Of a stretch of 42,438 nt of DNA, positions 9,196-16,900 are shown one piece after another. Within the stretch, counting starts at the first letter, position 1; each line of letters begins with the position of its first letter. The stretch spans positions 1 through 42,438 of the forward strand of contig LWDM01000010.1 in NCBI GenBank assembly GCA_002083525.1, in the 5' to 3' direction. The position numbers and the translations under genes are program-made. The stretch comes from Proteobacteria bacterium SG_bin9 (GTDB lineage Bacteria > Pseudomonadota > Alphaproteobacteria > Rhizobiales > Xanthobacteraceae). The notes under the pieces were generated by a model that had not been told where the DNA came from, made no database searches, and saw only the letters and a list, made by a program, of their open reading frames with translations.

Positions 9196-9428
9196 GCGCG
9201 CAACCTCGCACGCACCGTCTCGACGAGCCCGATGGTCCAGCACATCGGGCAACCGCGGAACGCAATCAGCATGACGACACCGAGCGCCAAGGACGCCCAT
9301 GGATAATTCGCGGCAATGGCGATGGCCGCCCACAGCGCGCCGACCCCGATCACACCGCGCAGCACATGCTCGATGATGCTTCGGCTGGCGAAGAAGATCG
9401 TATCCTCGGCCATACGGCCCTCCATCAA
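9192..9428 (-). CDS. Small DUF2892-like membrane protein with CPMC motif
   Basis: A 78-residue inner-membrane protein with two predicted helices separated by a short turn (about 24-42 and 46-60) and a GCPMCW motif near residue 65. The shape matches the DUF2892 (YgaP-like transmembrane) group. The start ATG (9428) overlaps the sigma factor stop (ATGA), so translation is probably coupled. The other end of this operon encodes a second small protein with the same Cys-Pro-Met-Cys spacing. The paired cysteines could bind metal or respond to redox state, but nothing here proves that. An upstream-shifted start is unlikely given the overlap; an internal ATG five codons later is possible. Confidence 0.8.
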   Translation of the reverse strand: MMEGRMAEDTIFFASRSIIEHVLRGVIGVGALWAAIAIAANYPWASLALGVVMLIAFRGCPMCWTIGLVETVRARLRA

Positions 9429-9955
9429 TCGTTGATCAGATACTCACGGATCATCGCGCGGGCGCGATGCAATCGCGCCTTGGCGCTTTCGCGCGTCAGA
9501 TCAAGCGTCGCACAAATCTCGTCGACCGACATTTCCTCGACATCGCGCAGCAGGATCACCTCGCGGTAGTGCTCCGGCAGCGACTGGATGGCGCGGCTGA
9601 GATCGATCCGCAGATCTTCGGGACGCAGATGTGCGAACCGCGTCTCGAAATCATCCGCCGGCGCCTCCGGCATTCCGGTGCCCATGCGCAGCAGCCGCAA
9701 GCAGGCACGGTGTGCCACCATGAACAGCCAGCTCGCAAACGACGTCACCGCCCGCAACGTGCCGAGCCGCCGGTAGAGCAGGAGCATCGTTTCCTGCACC
9801 ACGTCGTCGGCGTCGGCCATCCGGCAGTTGCGCGCGGCATAACGGCGGATATCCGGCTGAGCGGCGGCGATCAGCTTGATCAGCGCCCGCTCGTCGCCGA
9901 GACGTGCAGCCTCCACGACGGCGAGATCGTAGCGGCTGATCCGGGCTGCGCTCAT
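9425..9955 (-). CDS. RNA polymerase sigma factor, sigma-70 (ECF-like)
   Basis: A 176-residue sigma factor with only regions 2 and 4. Region 2 spans about 20-95 (core-binding and -10 recognition, with DADDVVQETMLLLYRRL and FASWLFMVAHRACL). Region 4 spans about 118-172, with AIQSLPEHYREVILLRDVEEMS followed at once by a helix-turn-helix in VDEICATLDLTRESAKARLHRAR. Start ATG 9955 overlaps the stop of the upstream gene (ATGA), and the sigma stop overlaps the next start, so the three genes are translationally coupled. No recognisable anti-sigma factor is present; the neighbours are small CPMC membrane proteins instead. The target regulon is unknown. Confidence 0.92.
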   Translation of the reverse strand: MSAARISRYDLAVVEAARLGDERALIKLIAAAQPDIRRYAARNCRMADADDVVQETMLLLYRRLGTLRAVTSFASWLFMVAHRACLRLLRMGTGMPEAPADDFETRFAHLRPEDLRIDLSRAIQSLPEHYREVILLRDVEEMSVDEICATLDLTRESAKARLHRARAMIREYLIND

Positions 9956-10158
9956 GACGAGGGGAGCCTGCGGCCGGCGACGGCGCACATCGGGCAGAAG
10001 CCGAAGAAGCCGGTCAGCGCGGTCGTCACCCCGGCGGCGGCGATCAGATAGCCCAGCGGTGCGCCGGGAAACATGTAAAGCCCGCAGCCGCCCATGATGG
10101 CTCCTGCAACCACGCGCATCGCGCGCTCCCAGCCCGGCAAGTTCTTCTGATAGATCAT
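9952..10158 (-). CDS. Small DUF2892-like membrane protein with CPMC motif, operon leader
   Basis: First gene of the sigma operon, 68 residues. ATG 10158 is preceded by a strong ribosome-binding site (reverse complement of cctcc at 10163-10167). An in-frame start 36 bases upstream lacks one. The protein has two hydrophobic segments (about 14-32 and 35-52) followed by FGFCPMCAVAGRR, the same CPMC motif as the protein at 9192-9428 in the same position after helix 2. It fits the DUF2892 (YgaP-like membrane) family. Its stop overlaps the sigma factor start by four bases. A sensing or metal-handling role linked to the sigma factor is inferred from position only. Confidence 0.82.
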   Translation of the reverse strand: MIYQKNLPGWERAMRVVAGAIMGGCGLYMFPGAPLGYLIAAAGVTTALTGFFGFCPMCAVAGRRLPSS

Positions 10159-10384
10159 AGCAGCCTCCGTGATCGGGACGAGGTTGTCCCTCAATGCTCA
10201 AGAGGCGGCCCCAGCCGGTTTCGGTTCGCGGGCAAGGAGATTTACGTACCCCGGTTGCCCGGCCGCCCTAGGGAAAACGAGGAAATCCTTCGCGAATCTT
10301 GCGTTTCTGGGCCGCAGCGCCACATTCCCTGCGCCGCCTCGCTTAAGATAACTGCGCTCACGAATCGGCTCCGAACCAGCATCC

Positions 10385-12205
10385 ATGCCCGTCCGCCAAT
10401 TGCCCGAAACCGTCGTCAACCGCATCGCCGCCGGCGAGGTGGTGGAGCGGCCTGCGAGCGCGGTGAAGGAGCTGGTCGAGAATGCCATCGACGCGGGCGC
10501 GCATCGCATCGACATCTTCACCGACGGCGGCGGACGGCGGCGCATCGCCATCACCGACGACGGTCAGGGCATGACGCGCGACGACCTCGCGCTCGCGGTC
10601 GAACGGCACGCGACGTCGAAGCTCGACGACGAGGATCTGCTGCGCATCCGCACGCTCGGCTTTCGCGGTGAGGCCCTGCCCTCGATCGGCTCGGTCGCAC
10701 GCCTCAACATCACCACGCGCCACGCCAGCGAGCCGCATGCGTGGGCGCTGAATGTCGACGCCGGCGCGAAATCCGACATCGCGCCTGCCGCGCTGACGCA
10801 TGGCACCCGTGTCGAGGTCAGCGATCTGTTTTACGCGACGCCCGCGCGGTTGAAGTTTCTCAAGACCGACCGCACCGAAGGCGAGGCCATCCGCGAAGTC
10901 GTGCGCCGTCTCGCCATGGCGCGGCCGGATATCGCCTTTACACTCGCCGGCGAAGAACGCGCGCCGGTGACCTGGGCCGCAGCGCTACCCGGTGCGCCGG
11001 GACAACTGACGCGGCTCGGCGATATTCTGGGTAGCGATTTCCGTGCCGCCGCGATCGAAGTCCGCGCCGAGCGCGACGGCGTGACGGTCGAGGGCTACGC
11101 CGCCTCACCCTCACTGACGCGCGCCAACGCGCTCGGGCAGTATCTGTTCGTCAACGGACGGCCGGTGCGCGACAAGCTGATCCTCGGCGCAGTGCGCGCT
11201 GCCTACTCCGACTATTTGCCGCGCGACCGGCATCCGGTGGTGGCACTGTTCGTCACGCTCGATGCGCAGGAGGTCGACGCCAACGTGCATCCCGCCAAGA
11301 CCGAGGTGCGTTTCCGCAATGCCGGTCTCGTGCGCGCGCTGATCGTGCACGCACTGAAGGAGGGCCTTGCGCGCGAAGGCCGCCGAACGGCCGCCAACAG
11401 CGGCGGCGCGGTGCTGACCGCGTTCCGCCCGAACACCATGCCGCCACCGCGCACGGGCTATGACTGGCGCACGTCGCCGGCATTTCCCGCTGCCGCCGCC
11501 GCACCCGCCGTGGCACGCGACGAGTTCATGCAGGGCTTCCGCGAAACGGTGCAGGCGGGCTTCGATGTCGGCGCGCCGGCGGCGGACGTGCGTTACGAAG
11601 CCACGCCTACGGCCGATCTGCTCGACCGCCCGCTCGGCGCGGCGCGCACGCAGATTCATGAGACCTACATCGTCGCCCAAACCCGCGACGGGCTCGTGGT
11701 GGTTGATCAGCATGCCGCGCACGAGCGCATCGTCTACGAACGGCTGAAAGCCTCGCTTGAGCAGAACGGCGTGCAGCGTCAGATCCTGCTGATCCCCGAC
11801 ATCGTCGAGATGGACGAGGCAACGGTCGAAAAACTGCTGGCACAGTCCGATGAACTGGAGAAGTTCGGCCTCGCGATCGAATCCTTCGGGCCTGGGGCGA
11901 TCGCCGTGCGCGAAACGCCGTCGCTGCTCGGGAAGACCAATGCGGCTGCCCTGCTGCGCGATCTCGCCGAGCATATGGCCGAATGGGACGAGGCGCTGCC
12001 GCTGGAGCGGCGGCTGATGCATGTGGCGGCGACCATGGCCTGCCATGGCTCGGTGCGCGCCGGGCGCATCCTCAAGCCCGAGGAGATGAACGCGCTGTTG
12101 CGCGAGATGGAAGAGACGCCGAACTCCGGCCAGTGCAATCACGGCCGGCCGACCTATGTCGAACTCAAGCTCGCGGACATCGAGAAACTGTTCGGACGCC
12201 GATAG
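10385..12205 (+). CDS. mutL: DNA mismatch repair protein MutL (endonuclease type)
   Basis: Mismatch-repair ATPase that couples MutS recognition to strand incision. The 606-residue protein opens with the GHKL ATPase: ELVENAIDAG at 29-38 (catalytic Glu and Asn), TDDGQGM, GFRGEALPSI and the FLKTDRTE segment. A Pro/Ala-rich linker covers about 340-410. The C-terminal dimerisation domain keeps the nuclease motif DQHAAHERIVYE (pattern DQHA-x2-E-x4-E), ACHGSVRAG, and the QCNHGRP metal-site motif, ending FGRR. This is the endonuclease form typical of bacteria without MutH. It is the only gene on this strand between 10198 and 12205 and converges with a minus-strand gene three bases after its stop. Confidence 0.97.
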   Translation: MPVRQLPETVVNRIAAGEVVERPASAVKELVENAIDAGAHRIDIFTDGGGRRRIAITDDGQGMTRDDLALAVERHATSKLDDEDLLRIRTLGFRGEALPSIGSVARLNITTRHASEPHAWALNVDAGAKSDIAPAALTHGTRVEVSDLFYATPARLKFLKTDRTEGEAIREVVRRLAMARPDIAFTLAGEERAPVTWAAALPGAPGQLTRLGDILGSDFRAAAIEVRAERDGVTVEGYAASPSLTRANALGQYLFVNGRPVRDKLILGAVRAAYSDYLPRDRHPVVALFVTLDAQEVDANVHPAKTEVRFRNAGLVRALIVHALKEGLAREGRRTAANSGGAVLTAFRPNTMPPPRTGYDWRTSPAFPAAAAAPAVARDEFMQGFRETVQAGFDVGAPAADVRYEATPTADLLDRPLGAARTQIHETYIVAQTRDGLVVVDQHAAHERIVYERLKASLEQNGVQRQILLIPDIVEMDEATVEKLLAQSDELEKFGLAIESFGPGAIAVRETPSLLGKTNAAALLRDLAEHMAEWDEALPLERRLMHVAATMACHGSVRAGRILKPEEMNALLREMEETPNSGQCNHGRPTYVELKLADIEKLFGRR

Positions 12206-12208
12206 CCG

Positions 12209-12448
12209 TCAACGCGATGAATACGCGATCAGTTTCTTCAGACCGAAGAAGAAAAACGTCAGGCCATAGGTGATGTAGAACGGGATCGGGCCGATGTCGA
12301 CGACCGTCTTGACGAAGTAGTACGGAAGATCCCTGACATCGAACTCCATCGACCAGAGCACAGCAATCATCAGAAGAATGGTCGGCAGCACTGCGACGAG
12401 CGCTGGCCCGAGAACGAGCAGCAGCGCCGTTTTCACAGTCGGGTTCAT
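12209..12448 (-). CDS. Small membrane protein of unknown function
   Basis: A 79-residue protein I do not recognise. It has two clear hydrophobic segments (about 8-32 and 55-70) separated by an aromatic, acidic loop (MEFDVRDLPYYFVKTVVD), and a short basic C-terminus. Start ATG 12448 overlaps the rsmD stop by four bases, so it is probably translated from the rsmD transcript. The stop lies three bases from the convergent mutL stop, leaving no room for a separate terminator. The family could be an alphaproteobacteria-restricted conserved hypothetical. Confidence 0.7.
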   Translation of the reverse strand: MNPTVKTALLLVLGPALVAVLPTILLMIAVLWSMEFDVRDLPYYFVKTVVDIGPIPFYITYGLTFFFFGLKKLIAYSSR

Positions 12449-13005
12449 GACGATCTCACGCGCATAAACACAAACTCCGTGTCATCATAGGCACGGCGTT
12501 CAAGTTCCTCAAAGCCCGCAGGCGCCGTCAACGCCGCGGAGGTCGCCTCTTCGGCCACGATCAACGCACCGGGCGTCAGCCATTTGCCTTCGATCAGCGA
12601 GACCAGCGCCAGTTCGCCGAGACCCTTGCCATAAGGCGGATCAAGAAACACCAGCGAAAACGGCTCGACCGGATAGCACGGCCCCAAATTGGTGGCATCG
12701 CGGCGGAACACACGCGTGACACCGCCGAGCCCCAGCGCCTCGACATTGTTGCGCAGGAGCGCCCGCGCTTCCGCGCCGTTGTCGACGAACAGGGTGAACG
12801 CGGCGCCGCGCGAGATTGCCTCGATGCCGAGCGCGCCGGTGCCGGCAAACAGGTCGAGCACCCGCGCGCCGTCGAGCGGGTTCTCATACGCATGCATCAG
12901 GATGTTGAACAGCGACTCGCGCAGACGATCGGCGGTCGGCCGGATCGCCTGCGACGACGGACCGGCGATGCTACGCCCGCGCAGGCGCCCGCCGACAACG
13001 CGCAT
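12445..13005 (-). CDS. rsmD: 16S rRNA (guanine-966-N2)-methyltransferase RsmD
   Basis: SAM-dependent methyltransferase that methylates G966 of 16S rRNA during small-subunit assembly. The 186-residue length is normal. The N-terminus MRVVGGRLRGRSI and RPTADRLRESLFNIL are family signatures. The SAM-binding loop is DLFAGTGALGIEAISRGA (about 49-66) and the catalytic DPPY motif is in FLDPPYGKGLG. It starts 49 bp after the pseudouridine synthase stop, with a palindromic repeat filling that gap, so it may share that transcript. Its stop overlaps the next gene start. Confidence 0.95.
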   Translation of the reverse strand: MRVVGGRLRGRSIAGPSSQAIRPTADRLRESLFNILMHAYENPLDGARVLDLFAGTGALGIEAISRGAAFTLFVDNGAEARALLRNNVEALGLGGVTRVFRRDATNLGPCYPVEPFSLVFLDPPYGKGLGELALVSLIEGKWLTPGALIVAEEATSAALTAPAGFEELERRAYDDTEFVFMRVRSS

Positions 13006-13007
13006 TA

Positions 13008-13056
13008 GAGCATGATCCCGAAAAGTGGAAACCGGTTCTCGGACCAGATCATGCTC
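13008..13056. repeat. Rhizobiales palindromic repeat (GAGCATGATC type)
   Basis: Arms GAGCATGATC (13008-13017) and GATCATGCTC (13047-13056) are perfectly complementary. Inside, CCGAAAAGTGG and CCGGTTCTCGG form a second, imperfect stem. This is the short palindromic element seen very widely between genes in Rhizobiales, as far as I recall. The right arm runs into the stop codon of the minus-strand pseudouridine synthase (13055-13057), and the left arm ends two bases from the rsmD start codon. Confidence 0.85.
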
Positions 13057-15130
13057 AATCCAAATCGTCCCGTGGCGTCAGATCGCGCTTGCCGTGATAG
13101 CCGCGCTTCGGCCGCTTCGGCGGACCGAACCCGGCCTCGTCCTCATTCCGGCGGCGCGACTCCTCGCTGCCGCTGCGGGTCACCAGCACCTTGCGGCCCT
13201 TGCGATCGGCGACGAGGCCCGATTTGCCTTTCGGCTTGAACGGCTTCTTGCCGCGCGGCGCGCCATCGTCCTCGGCGTCCGTCGACTTCTCGGCGATCTT
13301 GAAATCGGCGCCGGAGCGAGTGGCGATGCGTTCGCCGAGCTGCTCGCGCAGCACGCGCGTCTTCACCTCTTCGACCTGACCTTCCGCAATCTCGGCCAGT
13401 TGGAACGGGCCGTAGGAGATGCGGATCAGCCGGTTCACCTCAAGGCCGAGATGCGCCATCACGTTGCGCACTTCACGGTTCTTGCCTTCACGAATGGCAA
13501 ACGTGATCCAGACGTTCGAGCCCTGATCGCGCTCCAGCTCCGCCTCGATTGAGCCGTACTTGACGCCGTCGACCTCGACGCCGTTCTTGAGTTCGTCGAG
13601 CTGTGCCTGCGTCACCTCGCCATGGGCACGCACGCGATAGCGCCGCAGCCAGCCGGTGTCCGGCAGTTCGAGCGTCCGCGCGAGGCCGCCGTCGTTGGTC
13701 AGCAGCAGCAGGCCCTCGGTGTTGTAGTCGAGGCGGCCGACGCTGATCAGGCGCGGCAGGCCTTCCGGCAGATTGTCGAACACCGTCGGCCGGCCTTCCG
13801 GGTCGTCGTGCGTCGTCATCAGGCCTTTCGGCTTGTGATAGAGAAACAGCCGCGTGCGCTCGCGCTCCGGCAATGGCTTGCCGTCGACCAGAACCTTGTC
13901 GTTCTCGGTGATGTCGAGCGCAGGCGAATTGATGACGCGTCCGTTCACCGTCACGCGGCCTTGCGTCACCCACTCCTCGGCATCGCGACGCGAGGCGAGG
14001 CCCGCACGCGCCATCAGCTTCGCGATGCGCTCACCGGTCTTTTTCTTCGGCGGCGCTTCGTCGCGCGAACGGCGGCGATCGAACTCGGGCGGACGCTCGC
14101 GGTAGGCACCGCGACCACCGAACGCCGGGCGCTTGGTGAAAATCTTGCTGTCGTCTTCATTCTCGCGGCGCGGGCGCTCTTCACCCTCATTGCGCGGATG
14201 CTCCTGCCAGTCGCTACGCCCGCGCGGGGCGCGGTCTTCACGCGGGCGGCTGAAGCGCGGACGTTCGCGGTCGTCGCGATCCTCGCGCGGACGGTCGAAC
14301 TTGCGCGGGCCGCGATCAGAACGTGCCGGGCGTTCGTCGCGATCGCGACTGAAACGCGGACGATCGTCGCGATCTTTCCGCTCCCAGGGCTTCTCGTTGC
14401 TGCGATCATCGCCGGCGGCGAAGTCGCGGCGCGGTTTGAACGGGCGATCGCCACGATCTTCGCGCGGTTTGAACGGACGGTCACCACGGTCTTCACGCGG
14501 CTTGTAGGGGCGCTTCTCGCCGAACGGCTTGTCGCCGAACTTGCGATCCCCGCGTGGCGCCGACGAACGCGCCGGGCGATCGCCATACTCGCGGCGCGGA
14601 GCGCGATCGTCACGATCGCGAGGCTTAAAGGGCCGGTCACCACGATCCTCACGGGGCTTGAACGAACGATCGCCGCGATCCTCGCGCGGCTTGTAGGGGC
14701 GCTTGTCGCCGAACGGCTTGTCACCGAACTTGCGATCCCCGCGTGGCGCCGACGAACGCGCCGGGCGATCGCCATACTCGCGGCGCGGAGCGCGATCGTC
14801 ACGATCGCGAGGCTTAAAGGGCCGGTCGCCACGATCCTCACGGGGCTTGAACGAACGCTCGCCGCGATCCTCGCGCGGCTTGAACGGACGATCGCCGCGA
14901 TCTTCGCGCGGCTTGTAGGGGCGCTTCTCGCCGAACGGCTTGTCACCGAACTTGCGATCCCCGCGCGGTGCGGATGAGCGCGCCGGACGGTCGTCGCGCG
15001 AGCGCCCACTGCCGGAGCGACCCTCGGAACGGCCCTTGCCGCCTCCGCCGAAGCCGCCCTTGCCGCCACGCGGCGGGCCGCTGCGCGGACCGCGCGGACG
15101 GCCGTTGTCTTTGTCGTTATCGCGGGGCAT
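13055..15130 (-). CDS. rluB: RluB-type rRNA pseudouridine synthase with repeat-rich N-terminus
   Basis: RsuA/RluB-family enzyme that makes pseudouridine in 23S rRNA. The 691-residue protein is more than twice the usual size of about 250-300. Residues 1 to about 365 are a low-complexity basic/acidic extension made of Arg, Asp, Lys, Pro and Gly. It contains three copies of a 63-residue unit (PARSSAPRGDRKFGDKPFGE start) and many 11-residue units (KPREDRGDRPF). The S4 RNA-binding domain is next (ERIAKLMARAGLASRRDAEE), then the catalytic domain with GRLDYNTEGLLLLTNDG containing the active Asp. A basic tail of about 80 residues ends the protein. The extension probably binds RNA non-specifically. 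RluB versus RluE/RsuA specificity is not certain. Confidence 0.92.
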   Translation of the reverse strand: MPRDNDKDNGRPRGPRSGPPRGGKGGFGGGGKGRSEGRSGSGRSRDDRPARSSAPRGDRKFGDKPFGEKRPYKPREDRGDRPFKPREDRGERSFKPREDRGDRPFKPRDRDDRAPRREYGDRPARSSAPRGDRKFGDKPFGDKRPYKPREDRGDRSFKPREDRGDRPFKPRDRDDRAPRREYGDRPARSSAPRGDRKFGDKPFGEKRPYKPREDRGDRPFKPREDRGDRPFKPRRDFAAGDDRSNEKPWERKDRDDRPRFSRDRDERPARSDRGPRKFDRPREDRDDRERPRFSRPREDRAPRGRSDWQEHPRNEGEERPRRENEDDSKIFTKRPAFGGRGAYRERPPEFDRRRSRDEAPPKKKTGERIAKLMARAGLASRRDAEEWVTQGRVTVNGRVINSPALDITENDKVLVDGKPLPERERTRLFLYHKPKGLMTTHDDPEGRPTVFDNLPEGLPRLISVGRLDYNTEGLLLLTNDGGLARTLELPDTGWLRRYRVRAHGEVTQAQLDELKNGVEVDGVKYGSIEAELERDQGSNVWITFAIREGKNREVRNVMAHLGLEVNRLIRISYGPFQLAEIAEGQVEEVKTRVLREQLGERIATRSGADFKIAEKSTDAEDDGAPRGKKPFKPKGKSGLVADRKGRKVLVTRSGSEESRRRNEDEAGFGPPKRPKRGYHGKRDLTPRDDLD
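14423..15005 (-). repeat. In-gene tandem repeats in the pseudouridine synthase gene
   Basis: Near-identical DNA blocks recur with a 189 bp period. The marker cgaacggctt is at 14521 and 14710, and the next copy, at 14932, is displaced by 222 bp, that is 189 plus one extra 33 bp module. The blocks encode a 63-residue unit, and the 33 bp module encodes one 11-residue REDRGDRPFKP unit. Both periods are multiples of three, so copy-number change would keep the frame. Confidence 0.9.
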
Positions 15131-15242
15131 GTAGGTCTCGCTTGAATTGAAGCGCCGATCCGGCCGGAAACGGCCTTATGTGACGGATCGCGGCTTAATG
15201 GGTTGCGGGCCTGATAACAGAGAAACGCGGGCGAGACTACGC

Positions 15243-15689
15243 ATGACAGCCCCCTCTTTCATGGAAATCGCGCTGAAAGAGGCCGAAAAAGCCGCTCAGA
15301 ACGGCGAAGTGCCGATCGGCTGCGTGATTGTCCGCGACGGCGAGGTCATCGCCGCCGCCGGTAACCGGACTATCGCCGACCGCGATCCGACCGCCCATGC
15401 GGAAGTTCTGGCGATCCGCAAGGCCGCCACCATGCTCGGAAGCGAACGGCTGGCAGGCTGCGATCTTTACGTGACGCTGGAACCGTGCGCCATGTGCGCC
15501 GGCGCGATCTCGTTCGCCCGCATCCGGCGGCTCTATTACGGCGCTGGCGATCCGAAGGGCGGCGGCGTCGATCACGGTGGACGCTTCTTCAGCCAGCCGA
15601 CCTGCCACCACGCGCCGGAGGTCTATCCCTCCGTCGGCGAGGCAGAGTCGGCGGCGATGCTGCGCGAGTTTTTCCGGGTGAGGCGGTAA
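15243..15689 (+). CDS. tadA: tRNA-specific adenosine deaminase
   Basis: Zinc enzyme that converts A34 to inosine in the tRNA-Arg(ACG) anticodon; essential in most bacteria. ATG 15243 gives 148 residues, matching the family; the frame extends upstream to 15147 but those residues lack conservation. Zinc ligands are visible as HAE (His52 with proton-shuttling Glu54) and PCAMC (Cys82, Cys85). GEVPIGCVIV near 21-30 and RRLYYGAGDPKGG are family signatures. It diverges from the pseudouridine synthase gene, with 112 bp between start codons holding both promoters. Confidence 0.96.
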   Translation: MTAPSFMEIALKEAEKAAQNGEVPIGCVIVRDGEVIAAAGNRTIADRDPTAHAEVLAIRKAATMLGSERLAGCDLYVTLEPCAMCAGAISFARIRRLYYGAGDPKGGGVDHGGRFFSQPTCHHAPEVYPSVGEAESAAMLREFFRVRR

Positions 15690-15696
15690 TATTCTT

Positions 15697-15782
15697 CGTC
15701 ATTGCCGGGCTTGACCCGGCAATCCATCTTTCCGCGTCAACAATTTTGAAGATGGATCACCGGGTCAAGCCCGGTGATGACG
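15697..15782. repeat. Palindromic intergenic repeat after tadA
   Basis: The left half (GTCATTGCCGGGCTTGACCC) and the right half (GGGTCAAGCCCGGTGATGAC) are near-perfect inverses. GATGGAT and ATCCATC sit between them around an AT-rich centre. It lies in the gap between convergent tadA and the hydrolase gene and may serve as a two-way terminator. It resembles the 7067 and 8616 elements at the outer GTCATT...CCGG bases but has a different core. Confidence 0.85.
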
Positions 15783-15814
15783 ACCGAGTAGGACAAGCGA
15801 CCTCGTTCACATCT

Positions 15815-16717
15815 TTAACCGCCGAAAAACTCTAGCAGCGCCTCCGACGTCCCCTCGACGTCTTCTTCCGTCAGGAAGTGGCCCGACTTCACCGGCTGAC
15901 CGCGCACATTGGTCGCCCAGGTCTTCCACACATCGAGCGGCGTCGCCGCAGATTGCGCGATGCCGACCTGCCCCCACAGCGCCAGCATCGGAATCGTGAT
16001 CTTCTTGCCGGCGTCCTTGTCAGCCTTGTCGTGCTCGAAGTCGCGCGTCGCGCCGGCACGGTAATCCTCGCACATCGCATGGATGCGCAGAGGATCGCGG
16101 AACCCCGCGAGGTAATGCTCCAGCGCGCGCGGATCGAAGACGCTCAAGTCCTTCGTGTGCGACCAGCTCGCGAGCTTGTTCTTCAGATAGAAGTCCGGAT
16201 TGGCGCCGAGCAGCGTTTCCGGCAATGGCGCGGCCTGCGCCAGGAACGGCCAGTGATAGACCTTGAGCGAAAACTGGTGATCCATCTTCAGCCAGTAATC
16301 GTAGGTCGGCATGATATCGAGCGTCGCGAGTTTCGACAGCCGCCCGGGATGATCGAGCGCGAGGCGATACGACACGCGGCCGCCGCGATCGTGACCGGCG
16401 AGCGCGAAGTGTACGTGGCCGAGTTGCTCCATGGCATCGACCATCGTCTTCGCCATCGTCCGCTTCGAATACATCATGTGCTCGGGATCGCTCTTCGGCA
16501 CATCGGACCAGCCGTATCCGGGCAGGTCCGCGATCACGAGCGAGAACTTTTCCGCGAGCTTCGGCGCCACGCGATGCCACATCACATGCGTCTGCGAAAA
16601 GCCGTGGAGCAAAAGCAGCGGCGAACCCTTGCCGCCGGTGCGGGCGAAGATGCGGCCGTGGCGCGTGTTGATCCACTCGGAGCCAAAACCGGGAAAAAGA
16701 TCGGCGAGGTCGGACAT
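15815..16717 (-). CDS. Alpha/beta hydrolase, fluoroacetate dehalogenase-like
   Basis: A 300-residue alpha/beta hydrolase whose sequence closely resembles, from memory, the fluoroacetate dehalogenase of Rhodopseudomonas palustris. All of that enzyme's key residues are present at the same numbers: Asp110 nucleophile with Arg111 and Arg114 (HDRGGR), Asp134 (LDIMPTYDYW), His155-Trp156 (KVYHW), Tyr219 (CEDYRAG) and His280 (SGHFLTEE). The oxyanion-hole HGF is at 38-40. The usual reaction is hydrolytic removal of halide from haloacetates, with Arg111/Arg114 holding the carboxylate. It is cytoplasmic, with no signal peptide. It diverges from a crotonase gene, with about 180 bp between start codons. 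Substrate range cannot be read from sequence; an unrelated epoxide hydrolase is less likely given the Arg pair. Confidence 0.88.
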   Translation of the reverse strand: MSDLADLFPGFGSEWINTRHGRIFARTGGKGSPLLLLHGFSQTHVMWHRVAPKLAEKFSLVIADLPGYGWSDVPKSDPEHMMYSKRTMAKTMVDAMEQLGHVHFALAGHDRGGRVSYRLALDHPGRLSKLATLDIMPTYDYWLKMDHQFSLKVYHWPFLAQAAPLPETLLGANPDFYLKNKLASWSHTKDLSVFDPRALEHYLAGFRDPLRIHAMCEDYRAGATRDFEHDKADKDAGKKITIPMLALWGQVGIAQSAATPLDVWKTWATNVRGQPVKSGHFLTEEDVEGTSEALLEFFGG

Positions 16718-16860
16718 GTTTTCATTCCGGTCTGCGAAATGACGGGGACCAACTCATAGACCGGCCAAACGTTTCCCGCCACTGCGGAACAGCGCCGCCA
16801 AATCCGCATGCCACCCATTGAGACGACCCGAGCTTGCGTTTTCAGAATTTCACTGAAAGC

Positions 16861-16884
16861 ATCCAATGGATGCATCCAGTGGAT
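16861..16884. promoter_or_regulatory. Candidate operator, paired ATCCAnTGGAT palindromes
   Basis: Two copies of ATCCAnTGGAT (ATCCAATGGAT and ATCCAGTGGAT) are separated by GC. Each copy is itself a palindrome, and the whole 24-base block is also palindromic apart from the central A/G positions. It lies 16 bases before the crotonase start and just upstream of its ribosome-binding site. A TetR-family gene lies two genes on in the same cluster, so it is the natural candidate ligand. The assignment is inference. Confidence 0.55.
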
Positions 16885-16900
16885 ATCTTGGAGAAGAGCA

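Noticed and set aside
13622..14977. Long open frame on the plus strand opposite the pseudouridine synthase repeats (451 codons)
   Set aside because: It is the antisense shadow of a repetitive GC-rich gene; its Ala/Ile/Arg-rich repeats simply mirror the real repeats, and no start site or family features support it.
14423..15005. Repeats as a possible CRISPR array
   Set aside because: The repeats are contiguous, coding, in multiples of three and lack unique spacers of constant length.
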